A DNA stretch of 64,000 bases. It comes from a virus. A program made the translations under genes and the position numbers. The notes below the pieces were generated by a model that saw nothing but the letters and a program-made list of their open reading frames with translations, had not been told where the DNA came from and did not search any database. Positions 31,255-38,694 of the stretch are shown piece by piece. Every line of letters starts with the position of its first letter. Within the stretch, counting starts at the first letter, position 1. The stretch spans positions 23,756-87,755 of IMG/VR virus record IMGVR_UViG_3300045971_000431; one strand, 5' to 3'.

Positions 31255-32784
31255 CTAGGCCAGGAACGGAACTGGATCATCCCCGAACTGATCAGCCTCG
31301 TCTGCAGGGTTGACATACTCGTTGACCTGCTTGAAGGCTTCGTCATTCCACTCGGACAGTCGCTTCAAGAGGCGGATGATGCCGACGGTAGCCATCACAG
31401 CATCGTCGGTGCTACCTGCCTTGGCCTCGTAGGAACCGCCCTTGGCCACGAAGTTCTTCAGTTCATAGAGCAGCAACTCGGAGTTGATGTTCAGGCCGTT
31501 CTTCACCTTCTCGATCAGCTGCTTCAACTGCAAGCAGGCCAGGATCTTGGTGCGGCCAGTGGTGTAGACACCCAGCTTGCCAACAATATCACAGAACAGC
31601 TCAGCATGTTCAGGCTGCTTCTCGTCGTTCTGGTAGAGCGCAGAGACTGCCTCACCGATACCGTTCCGTTCGAATGTCCACAGCACCTCAGCACGTCCGC
31701 GTCCTGCGTAGCCACTCAGCTTCTGGATGATCCACTTCAGCTTCGCGTAGAGGAGTGGGATGTTCACGTCATTGGTACGGTACTCAGCAATCTGATTGAG
31801 CTGTGGGAAGTCGAACACCTCGATGACCGAGAAGTCCTTGCCAGATCCGGTTGCAGGGTCGCATGAAACCATGTACGTCTTCTGACCGCCACCGAGAGAT
31901 TCATCAGGCACCCAGAACTTGAAGCCCATGTCCTCATGGTGCGCAGGTATACCCTTAAGCTGGTGGATCTTCAGCGAGTTGATCAGCATAGCGTCTGACG
32001 ATAGGAACTCGCAGCCAACTTCCTGGCGGCACTTCAACAATCCGAGCTGACCGACCATCAAGTCCCAGTATGCGTCGCTACGTTCTGGGTGTTCACGCCA
32101 ATGCACCTCGAATGGCTTGTAGCCATTCGTGCCACCCATGGCACCGCGCCACAGCTGAGCGAAGAGTTCAGTGTCGCCGTTTGGCGTAGACGAAATGATG
32201 GCTGAACCGCCAGTAGACAACGTTGGTGTTAACGAAGCCCACAGCTCTTCCTGAATCCGCGGCGAGATGAAGGCCAATTCGTCAAGGTAGATCTTGGTGA
32301 TTGCAAGACCCCGGCCCGTCTTCTCAGTCGTGGCTTCAGAGATGATCCGCGTGCCGTTGTCGAATTCAATATTGTGGCGATTGTAGTATTTGACGCCGCA
32401 CTTGATCCATGTTGGTAACTGTTCGTAAGCGAACCGAATACGGGCGGCGATCTCAAGGGCGTGGGACTGGTTCTTCGAGGCGATCAGCAGCGTGCTGTCC
32501 TTGTTGAACATGCCGTACCACAAGAGATACATGGCTGCGGTGAGGGTCTTACCACACTGTCGAGGTTGCAGTGTGCAGACGAAACGGTTCTCCTGCATGC
32601 AGCGAACGAACCGTTCTTGGTAGTCGTACAGATCAAACGGGATGGTGCCCTTGGTCGGGTGCTGCACCATGATGTACTTGCGCATGAAGTGGACCGGGTC
32701 CTTCTGACACCGGGCCAACTCCTGAATCATTTGCGGCGTGTATTCATCCGTCGCAAATGCCCGCTTGATTTGGGTGTTTTTCAC
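31255..32784 (-). CDS. 17: Terminase large subunit (gp17-type)
   Basis: The 509-residue packaging motor cuts concatemers and pumps DNA into the prohead. The ATPase domain has Walker A QPRQCGKT (73-80), Walker B IYLDE (D168, E169) and the coupling motif SSTPNGD. The RNase H-type nuclease domain has SCDPATGSGKDF (D309), FERNG (E372) and STDDAVMA (about D460-461). All key residues are present. It overlaps its ATPase-dead paralogue by 4 bases. The small-subunit candidate is 7 kb upstream, unlike T4, where 16 and 17 adjoin. Confidence 0.95.
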   Translation of the reverse strand: MKNTQIKRAFATDEYTPQMIQELARCQKDPVHFMRKYIMVQHPTKGTIPFDLYDYQERFVRCMQENRFVCTLQPRQCGKTLTAAMYLLWYGMFNKDSTLLIASKNQSHALEIAARIRFAYEQLPTWIKCGVKYYNRHNIEFDNGTRIISEATTEKTGRGLAITKIYLDELAFISPRIQEELWASLTPTLSTGGSAIISSTPNGDTELFAQLWRGAMGGTNGYKPFEVHWREHPERSDAYWDLMVGQLGLLKCRQEVGCEFLSSDAMLINSLKIHQLKGIPAHHEDMGFKFWVPDESLGGGQKTYMVSCDPATGSGKDFSVIEVFDFPQLNQIAEYRTNDVNIPLLYAKLKWIIQKLSGYAGRGRAEVLWTFERNGIGEAVSALYQNDEKQPEHAELFCDIVGKLGVYTTGRTKILACLQLKQLIEKVKNGLNINSELLLYELKNFVAKGGSYEAKAGSTDDAVMATVGIIRLLKRLSEWNDEAFKQVNEYVNPADEADQFGDDPVPFLA

Positions 32785-33671
32785 CGAGTGAACTCACACA
32801 TGTATTCGCGGTTGAACGCCTCTTGGCCAATCATGCTGCGACGTTCCATTGCCCACATCTCGTCAGCCCATGGTACCATTGACCACGAGATGTTGACAGG
32901 AACGAAGGCCAAACCGCCACGAAGTGAAGCACCCTTTGATGCCATCTCCCAGAGCGCCTTAAATGGGTTCTCTGGCAGCCCCTCACCCTGACATGCAGGA
33001 GTAGAAGCAATCACGAGCTTGGTGTTACCGCCATACAAGCAAGGGCCGAAGTTCATGGCCATCTCTTGGTACGGGCCGTATGGCATATGCGCTGCTTGGT
33101 CGACGTAGAGCAGTGATACCGAAAGACCACGCCCAGCGTGTGCAGAGCAGGCAGAAAAACGGATGCTTGATCCATTGTGGAATTCGATGCATTGACGGTT
33201 GAAGTACCTGATATCGCAACGCAACCAAGATGGCAGTGCATCATGCATCTGCTTAATGCGTTTACGCATTTCCACACCAAAGTCAAACTTCGGCACGATG
33301 ACCAGTGAGGTGCGATTGCTCTGGAACATGGCATCCCACAAAATGTAGGCGAGCATCAGAGTCGTGGTGCCCATCTGGCGTGCATGCTTGCAGACGATCT
33401 TGCGGTGATGCGGGTTGTGGACTGCGTCGAGCATCTGGCGCTGGCCCTCATAGAGCTTCATGTCAACTTGACCATGAACTGGATGCATCACCTTGACGTA
33501 TTTCTCGATGAAGTAGGCAGGATCCTGCATGCAGCGCACCAGCTCGCCCTTCTCTTTTTCGGTGTAGACGTGTTCCAACGGATACACACGGCCTGGGCTG
33601 GACTTGATGGAACCTTGGATGCTGACGTCAGCAACAGCTTGTGTCTTGGCGCGCTTGGATAGGATCAACAT
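32781..33671 (-). CDS. ATPase-dead paralogue of terminase, ATPase domain only
   Basis: This 296-residue protein aligns along the terminase ATPase domain: PAYFIEKYVKVMHP, WLRCDIRYFNRQCIEFHNGS, IASTP and the end FNREYMCEF, which in the terminase lies just before the nuclease domain. But Walker A is ARQMGTTT (Lys replaced by Thr at about 102) and Walker B is LLYVDQ (catalytic Glu replaced by Gln at about 192). It has no nuclease domain. It should not hydrolyse ATP. Cotranscription with the terminase suggests a structural or regulatory partner in the motor, or an inhibitor. Confidence 0.8.
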   Translation of the reverse strand: MLILSKRAKTQAVADVSIQGSIKSSPGRVYPLEHVYTEKEKGELVRCMQDPAYFIEKYVKVMHPVHGQVDMKLYEGQRQMLDAVHNPHHRKIVCKHARQMGTTTLMLAYILWDAMFQSNRTSLVIVPKFDFGVEMRKRIKQMHDALPSWLRCDIRYFNRQCIEFHNGSSIRFSACSAHAGRGLSVSLLYVDQAAHMPYGPYQEMAMNFGPCLYGGNTKLVIASTPACQGEGLPENPFKALWEMASKGASLRGGLAFVPVNISWSMVPWADEMWAMERRSMIGQEAFNREYMCEFTR

Positions 33672-33699
33672 TGGAGAAGTCTCCTTGAAGTGGATCCTG

Positions 33700-33707
33700 T
33701 ATTTACT
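33700..33707 (-). promoter_or_regulatory. Late promoter AGTAAATA for the terminase pair
   Basis: Minus-strand AGTAAATACA, 28 bases before the paralogue's ATG. The leader has GGAG followed by ACTTCTCC, which could pair with it. Confidence 0.6.
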
Positions 33708-33719
33708 TCTCGGCGGGGG

Positions 33720-34010
33720 TCATTTCTTGACGTTGATGACGGTGTATCCACCATCGCGCTTCACGAGCGTGAAGTCGTCGTCGGCCTGTGCCCAACCGAG
33801 ACTGATGCGTTCTTCCATGTCATGCTCGAAATCCCAAGCATACACCGTCCCGCGCTGGCCGATGCGCTGGACGGTGCCGATATAGTAGGTGACCTTGCCA
33901 CCGGGATCGCCAACGGTCAAGTCCAACCGCACAGGAACATCCTTCTTGATCAGCTTGTCAATCAGCGTCAAGAGCATGGAGTATTCCTCGAAGAGTTCAC
34001 GTGTCTTCAT
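33720..34010 (-). CDS. Probable internal head protein (capsid-targeting peptide)
   Basis: This 96-residue protein begins MKTRELFEEYS, close to the N-terminus of T4 Alt (MELITELFDED), which directs proteins into the prohead and is cut after Glu. The rest is beta-rich (YYIGTVQRIGQRGTVYAWDF) like several neighbours and may be a small barrel. It is the last gene of a coupled block of eight such genes. Function after injection unknown. Confidence 0.65.
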   Translation of the reverse strand: MKTRELFEEYSMLLTLIDKLIKKDVPVRLDLTVGDPGGKVTYYIGTVQRIGQRGTVYAWDFEHDMEERISLGWAQADDDFTLVKRDGGYTVINVKK

Positions 34011-34300
34011 ATCGACAATGCCCCGCCGTTCTCTCGTATAGTCCAGATGCCATCTTCTTTGGTAAGTGATATGCCGATATCCTCGTCCCGCTGACCAAGC
34101 GTAAAGCCGTTATCGGACAATACGACTCTGTTGCCTTCCATTTTCACGATAGGTATCATCACGTCGGTGCGGATCTTTTCTGGCCACGGCCAGGTTTTGA
34201 CGTACACCTGCACCTTCTCACCCTTCTTCAGGAGATTGCTGATCAAGCTAGCCAAGAGCACAGTTTCCGCTTCAGCTAGGAATTGCTTGAAGGTCTTCAC
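34007..34300 (-). CDS. Probable internal head protein (capsid-targeting peptide)
   Basis: This 97-residue protein begins MKTFKQFLAEAE, matching the T4 internal-protein leader (MKTYQEFIAEA). After the leader, LISNLLKKGEKVQVYVKTWP resembles the next gene upstream (MIASLLKKGEKVQAYVEIFN), showing duplication. Both end in GIWTIRE or GIWTLRE. ATGA overlaps on both sides. Confidence 0.7.
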   Translation of the reverse strand: MKTFKQFLAEAETVLLASLISNLLKKGEKVQVYVKTWPWPEKIRTDVMIPIVKMEGNRVVLSDNGFTLGQRDEDIGISLTKEDGIWTIRENGGALSI

Positions 34301-34620
34301 ATCAGTATCGGTTTCCCGCCCTTCTCACGAAGCGTCCAGATACCCTTCTCCTGCTTGAACTTCATGCGATCATCGTCATCACCAAAGAATTCGTCTTCAG
34401 TGTCATTGAACTCGAACCAAGTTTCGTTTGTGTCAGTCTTGACCCACATGCGCCGGCTCTCGGCCTTTACGATCTGCTTCAGACCTGTGTCAGCCTCCCC
34501 GCCAGGATTGAATATCTCCACGTAAGCCTGAACCTTCTCGCCCTTCTTCAGGAGACTGGCAATCATGCGCGCAAGCAGTGGCACGCTTTCTTCAGCCAGA
34601 AATTCCTTGAAGGTCATCAT
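34297..34620 (-). CDS. Probable internal head protein (capsid-targeting peptide)
   Basis: This 107-residue protein begins MMTFKEFLAEESV. It is a paralogue of 34007-34300 with an acidic insertion (FNDTEDEFFGDDDDRM). I use the first of two ATGs because it aligns with the leader of its relatives and gives the ATGA overlap. Function unknown. Confidence 0.7.
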   Translation of the reverse strand: MMTFKEFLAEESVPLLARMIASLLKKGEKVQAYVEIFNPGGEADTGLKQIVKAESRRMWVKTDTNETWFEFNDTEDEFFGDDDDRMKFKQEKGIWTLREKGGKPILM

Positions 34621-34934
34621 TGGTCGATCACTCGGAAGTAGCCCCTCTTTGGATCCGTTTCATCGCCGGGGCGGGAGTCAGGGCCAATTGCAGGTGGAAT
34701 GCGTTCGAGATCATAACGATCGTCATCATCATTCTGCATCGGGATCATGTAGTATCTGCGGTTCGTGTAGACTTCGATCTTGTTGTCACGAACAGAAACG
34801 ATTTCACCGGTAACGTGGCCCTCAGGTGTATTCGCCACCCAATCTATCCGGCGACGGTCAGCTTTGAGTTTCATGAGAAGCTTCCACACGAGCGGCAGCT
34901 TGAACTCTTGCTGTAGGATTTCGCTGATCTTCAT
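34617..34934 (-). CDS. Probable internal head protein
   Basis: This 105-residue protein begins MKISEILQQEFKLP, a weaker version of the targeting leader. The body (HVTGEIVSVRDNKIEVYTNR) is a beta-type domain like its neighbours, with an acidic run NDDDDRYD. ATGA overlaps on both sides. Confidence 0.55.
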   Translation of the reverse strand: MKISEILQQEFKLPLVWKLLMKLKADRRRIDWVANTPEGHVTGEIVSVRDNKIEVYTNRRYYMIPMQNDDDDRYDLERIPPAIGPDSRPGDETDPKRGYFRVIDQ

Positions 34935-35227
34935 TCTGCATTGTCCACGAATTGATCACAAGCACTGTTGATGGCAGCGATCACCTCTTCAGGTGATAGG
35001 TTGGCCCTTTCCTGTCGCATCGATCCGCCCTTGTAGATCTGCATGTGCCAGTTGCCGTCATGCTTCTGGTAGAATATGTCGCTGCTGCAATTACCACCAA
35101 CATTGACGGTGATAGAGCCGTTCTTGTTTGTCTTGACCAAGTAACCAGCCTTGTCAATCAGCTTGGTCATGAGCTTGACGTTGAAGGCCTTGTCGTCTTC
35201 GTCTTCGAGTAGTTGATGAACCTTCAT
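34931..35227 (-). CDS. Probable internal head protein
   Basis: This 98-residue protein begins MKVHQLLEDEDDK. ATG 35227 gives the usual 4-base overlap; the longer frame is not supported. The middle part is beta-like (GSITVNVGGNCSSDIFYQKH), the end a helix (PEEVIAAINSACDQFV). Function unknown. Confidence 0.6.
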   Translation of the reverse strand: MKVHQLLEDEDDKAFNVKLMTKLIDKAGYLVKTNKNGSITVNVGGNCSSDIFYQKHDGNWHMQIYKGGSMRQERANLSPEEVIAAINSACDQFVDNAE

Positions 35228-36024
35228 ACCTTGAAGTCCTCTCCTGGCATTACGCTCAGAACCCATTCATTGTCATCCACCTTACCGAGGTGGAGCGCAT
35301 CATCATCTTCAGGAAGCAGTTCGAACCATGTGTCTGTTTTGGTCTCGATGACATCTCCATGCCTGTCAAGACGTTCCTTCGGTTCCTTGAAATTGATCTG
35401 GATGTATGGAATGTTGGCAGGCACTTTGTTATCTGAACGCAGCGTCACTGTGCCGATGTGACCGGGTAGTTCACTGTGAATGGTGCCACCATCAGCAAGA
35501 ATCTTCTTGATTGCTCGGAAGACAAAGGAGCTTCGGCCTGGTTCAAACTCTTCAGCCATCAAGTTCTTCTTGATGCGGCGAATGACTTCATTTGCATCGC
35601 CCTTCAGATCAAGCCGCTGCAGTGCATCTCGCAGTTCATCATGTGCAGACTCGACCCAATTGAAACCTATCCAGGGGCCATTGATGTGCTTTCCAATCTT
35701 TGGCATCCAATCGAACATTGGCTTCACGTCAGGGTAGCGTTCAATTCCGGCTCGTAGGATGTCATTCAGCATGTCGAGATCGGAACCCTTAGTCAGCTGG
35801 TAACCGGTGCGGAACTGCAGGCCACCTACGTAGATGCCGTAGTCCTCGAGACCATCCACGCCCCGGGTGCTCTTCACATCGGTGACTGTGAAGAGTTTCT
35901 TCTGCACGAATTGGACAAAGCGAAACAGGTCCTGGGCAGCCTGATTGCCAGCCTCCTGCTTGCGAGCAAGTTCTGCTTGAACTTGCTCTTCCCAGTCGGG
36001 TGATAGGACTTCAGCTACCTTCAT
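35224..36024 (-). CDS. Probable internal head protein, larger member
   Basis: This 266-residue protein begins MKVAEVLSPDWEEQVQAELA. It has a mostly helical body (LFRFVQFVQKKLFTVTDVKS) and a domain near the end with TWFELLPEDDDALHLGKVDD, similar to TWFEFNDTEDEFFGDDDD in 34297-34620. The start at 36024 gives an ATGA overlap. Unknown function. Confidence 0.6.
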   Translation of the reverse strand: MKVAEVLSPDWEEQVQAELARKQEAGNQAAQDLFRFVQFVQKKLFTVTDVKSTRGVDGLEDYGIYVGGLQFRTGYQLTKGSDLDMLNDILRAGIERYPDVKPMFDWMPKIGKHINGPWIGFNWVESAHDELRDALQRLDLKGDANEVIRRIKKNLMAEEFEPGRSSFVFRAIKKILADGGTIHSELPGHIGTVTLRSDNKVPANIPYIQINFKEPKERLDRHGDVIETKTDTWFELLPEDDDALHLGKVDDNEWVLSVMPGEDFKV

Positions 36025-36359
36025 GCGTCCACCAATTCGTAGTATCCAGCCCATTCGCCATCAGCAATTTTGTGGATCTTGTAGCTGTCATCGACAGGAG
36101 TTTGCAGCATGAAGAAGCTGTTGCTAACGTTTCCCGGTTCGCGCGGCTTGCGCGAGTGATCATAGATGATGTGCTCGTCCTTGATACGGATGATGCGACC
36201 AACAACGTGTCGCTTGTACGATCTCATGCCAATATCGCGGGTGCCGGTGTGTTCACCTTTGCTATGAGCGTTGAGCAGGACAGTTTCTCCCTTGTCTAGC
36301 AGCTTTTGCAGCCAGAACAGGAGATCACTCTCTTCCTCGAAGAGCTCCGTGACTTTCAT
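36021..36359 (-). CDS. Probable internal head protein (capsid-targeting peptide)
   Basis: This 112-residue protein begins MKVTELFEEESDLL, very like T4 Alt (MELITELFDEDTTL). Then WLQKLLDKGETVLLNAHSKG recalls the LLKKGEKV segments of two neighbours, and HVVGRIIRIKDEHIIYDHSR their barrel. Probably cut after LFEEE by the prohead protease. Confidence 0.7.
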   Translation of the reverse strand: MKVTELFEEESDLLFWLQKLLDKGETVLLNAHSKGEHTGTRDIGMRSYKRHVVGRIIRIKDEHIIYDHSRKPREPGNVSNSFFMLQTPVDDSYKIHKIADGEWAGYYELVDA

Positions 36360-36571
36360 GGGTGTGCAATTTGGGCGTGTACGAATTGGTGCTTTGAACG
36401 GTCGATCTTGCCTGTCTTGCGGTCGATCTTGCCACCATACAACTCAGCCTGGCGGTGAACACGGGCATTCAGTTGCTTCATGGCTTTCATGATCGTCTTC
36501 TGATCAACAGGCCCAGCGGGCGTGCCGTCAAGCAGCTTGAAGTCAGGATCAAAGAGCTCGGCTACTTTCAT
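36356..36571 (-). CDS. Probable small internal head protein
   Basis: This 71-residue protein begins MKVAELFDPDFKLL. The rest is basic and helical (KTIMKAMKQLNARVHRQAEL then KIDRKTGKIDRSKHQF), a composition suitable for lying on packaged DNA. ATGA overlaps on both sides. Confidence 0.6.
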   Translation of the reverse strand: MKVAELFDPDFKLLDGTPAGPVDQKTIMKAMKQLNARVHRQAELYGGKIDRKTGKIDRSKHQFVHAQIAHP

Positions 36572-36924
36572 GAGAGGTTGTCCATCTTGTACTTGATCTG
36601 CGCCACGATGCCTTGCAGTTCCTGGTACTTGTTGACGAGGTAGCCTTCGGAGATCTTCTCACTCATGGCTTCGAGACCATCATGGAGCTGGTGCACGAAT
36701 GCAACTGGATCCTGTTCATTGAAGGGATTGGGATCAGACTGCTCGATGTGCACTTCATCCTGACCGTGGGCGCCCATGTACATCTCCATCAGGCTGTCAG
36801 CAAAGTCAGTGAGTGCTTCATACAGCTCACCCAAAGCGAGATGCTGAGCGAAAGACTTGGTCTTCCAGTGGTGCACGTGAGCGCAGCGCTGGGCCATGAG
36901 TAGATTGCGGATGATGTTTTCCAT
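36568..36924 (-). CDS. Ferritin-like helical protein (DUF5856-type)
   Basis: This 118-residue protein has a helical bundle with metal-binding-type residues: AQRCAHVHHWKTKSFAQHLA, LGELYEALTDFADSLMEMYM and, further on, DPVAFVHQLHDGLEAMSEKI. The pattern of His and Glu resembles Dps/ferritin-like phage proteins I recall as DUF5856. It is the first gene of the internal-protein block, so it may be packaged. Oxidase or DNA-protection activity is not shown. Confidence 0.6.
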   Translation of the reverse strand: MENIIRNLLMAQRCAHVHHWKTKSFAQHLALGELYEALTDFADSLMEMYMGAHGQDEVHIEQSDPNPFNEQDPVAFVHQLHDGLEAMSEKISEGYLVNKYQELQGIVAQIKYKMDNLS

Positions 36925-36944
36925 GGGAATCCCTGTTCTAGTTG

Positions 36945-38120
36945 TTATTTACGGGCAACAGACGCACCTTCGTGCATCCTCTCAATCGGTTCGCCAACGA
37001 ATTTGGCACCGTTCTTCCACTTCTTGAACCAAGCGGCAGCTTCCCGTTTGAAGGAGCCATACTGGATTCGATTCATTGGACCTTCAAAGCTCGGGTGCAT
37101 CGAGACAAAGAGCTCGTAGTGCTTGTCCCAGAGCTTGCCGCCCCAATCTGATTCGAGAAAGTCGTATGCCTTCTCTAGGTTTGCTTCTGACTGTCCACCC
37201 TTCATCTGGCCATCTTGGCAGAGTAGGTCGACAATCTTGTGGATCATGCCGCGTTCGGCAGTGTCGTTCTTGTACTGGCCTTGATCGCTCTCAGTTACCT
37301 TTGCACGCTTGGCAGCATCGGCTTTGATTTTGGCAACGAGCTTGGTTGGTGTGAGACCAAGCACTTTGGTCTTCTTCGCCTGACTGTCATACGGTTGGTC
37401 AATGTAAAGCTGCCATGTATCTTGAGCTTCACTTCCACAGTAGAAGTCGTAGGCCCAATTGCCCTTCATGAACTTTGCAGACATGTCGCCCATCTCTACT
37501 TGGTCAAATCCGTCGGCCACCAATGCCTTCTTGATCATCTTGAACGAGAAGTCTGCATCGCTGGCATCGAGGTCGATTTCCTCAGTCAGCCCCAGCTTCT
37601 TCGTACCTGTCTGCATGGCCTCGATAGCCCACTTCCTGAACTCGTTCACGTCATAGGCTTCATCTGCAGGAACCTTAATGCCAAGACCCTGTGTGAAGTG
37701 GCCGTCTTTGCCGGCAGTGTAGGATGCCCCGCCCTCGTATGCATCGTTGTGGCCTCGGATCGTGCTTGCCGAGAGTTGCACGTTGACAGGTTCACCCATC
37801 AGTTCTTCAACTTCGTACTTGATGTAGTGATCGTAGTGTTGATCTCTTACTGCAATGTACGGGCCGTAGAGGCGAATGACTTCTGGCCAATGCGAGAACA
37901 ACCATTCGATCTCGGCTTCGAGCAGCAGATATTCGCCGAAGGTCATACCTTCGGACAAGCCCATCATCTTCTTGAAGACGTTGACGACCTTGCCCCAGTA
38001 CCAGTGACCGCGTCGCTTGCCCTTCTTGATGGCATGCTTTGCTTCTGCCCACTTGTGTTCGGCTGTCTCGATGGAAACGCCTGCGCGCTCAGCGCTTCGT
38101 TGTACGAATTTAGTCGGCAC
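36945..38120 (-). CDS. Putative virion-associated protein, 391 residues
   Basis: This protein starts at GTG 38120 with GAGG six bases upstream. The N-terminal 65 residues (GVSIETAEHKWAEAKHAIKK, then KRRGHWYWGKVVNVFKKMMG) are basic and look like a conserved domain of T4-type virion proteins. MTFGEYLLLEAE follows at about residues 59-70, resembling the capsid-targeting peptide but internal. Two further domains are unrecognised. It lies in the same late unit as the internal proteins, so a head location is likely. The stop lies within the next late promoter region. Confidence 0.55.
   Translation of the reverse strand: MPTKFVQRSAERAGVSIETAEHKWAEAKHAIKKGKRRGHWYWGKVVNVFKKMMGLSEGMTFGEYLLLEAEIEWLFSHWPEVIRLYGPYIAVRDQHYDHYIKYEVEELMGEPVNVQLSASTIRGHNDAYEGGASYTAGKDGHFTQGLGIKVPADEAYDVNEFRKWAIEAMQTGTKKLGLTEEIDLDASDADFSFKMIKKALVADGFDQVEMGDMSAKFMKGNWAYDFYCGSEAQDTWQLYIDQPYDSQAKKTKVLGLTPTKLVAKIKADAAKRAKVTESDQGQYKNDTAERGMIHKIVDLLCQDGQMKGGQSEANLEKAYDFLESDWGGKLWDKHYELFVSMHPSFEGPMNRIQYGSFKREAAAWFKKWKNGAKFVGEPIERMHEGASVARK
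36946..36953 (-). promoter_or_regulatory. Late promoter CGTAAATA for the internal-protein block
   Basis: Minus-strand CGTAAATAAC includes the stop TAA of the upstream gene and lies 21 bases before ATG 36924. Confidence 0.6.
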
Positions 38121-38694
38121 TTGGACCTCGGAGGTTGATGATTCGAAGTGCAGCCAGATTGTTGGTGACCCACCACTTGAACTTCAGATCTTCAAAGACT
38201 TCATCTCTGGCAACTTCAATGTCGTTGTAGGCATCGCGACTTGGAATGTTGATGTTCCACTCACAGACATCGCGGCGCAACCGCTGCTTGGCAGAACCAA
38301 TGATGTCATCTTCCATCAGGCGCCTGATGAACCATGAGTGGAGATTTTCTCCACTTGCAGAATCACGCTCCATGTAGTAGCCGTTCTTCAGCATCATGAT
38401 GTCACCTGAGTTCTTGCCCTCTAGGAACATCTTGAAGGTGACTTGCTTGCCTTCCTTCATGTGCTTCACCATGTAATGGATCTTGCCATTAGGCGACTGT
38501 ATCTGAACGAAATCAACACGGGCATGGAAGAAGCGTATAATCCAACGACCATCTGCAGTGGCAACGATTGCATGATCACCTTCCTTGGCTACGTCAAGAA
38601 GTCGCTCATCAAACTCTTCTGGCTCCAAGCGCAGCAGCTGCTTAGTATCAAGCAGCTTCTCAACCTTGTTGCGAACTTCAGCATCGATATTCAT
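38110..38694 (-). CDS. Hypothetical virion-region protein with a shared domain
   Basis: This 194-residue protein has a helical N-terminus, then EGKQVTFKMFLEGKNSGDIM and LKNGYYMERDSASG...FIRRLMEDD. The latter matches two copies in the gene upstream (GGYYLEFD...VIKRLMDDD and GRGFYMEKD...VKRLMDDS). The internal VTFKMFLEG resembles the targeting peptide. Function unknown. Confidence 0.6.
   Translation of the reverse strand: MNIDAEVRNKVEKLLDTKQLLRLEPEEFDERLLDVAKEGDHAIVATADGRWIIRFFHARVDFVQIQSPNGKIHYMVKHMKEGKQVTFKMFLEGKNSGDIMMLKNGYYMERDSASGENLHSWFIRRLMEDDIIGSAKQRLRRDVCEWNINIPSRDAYNDIEVARDEVFEDLKFKWWVTNNLAALRIINLRGPSAD

Noticed and set aside
36945-38120. Counting this protein as a standard capsid-leader protein
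   Set aside because: The MTFGEYLLLE segment is internal at about residue 60, not at the N-terminus, so packaging by the same route is unclear.
37239-38138. Plus-strand open frame of 299 codons
   Set aside because: Antisense of 36945-38120 with no ribosome-binding site or promoter; composition is that of a shadow frame.
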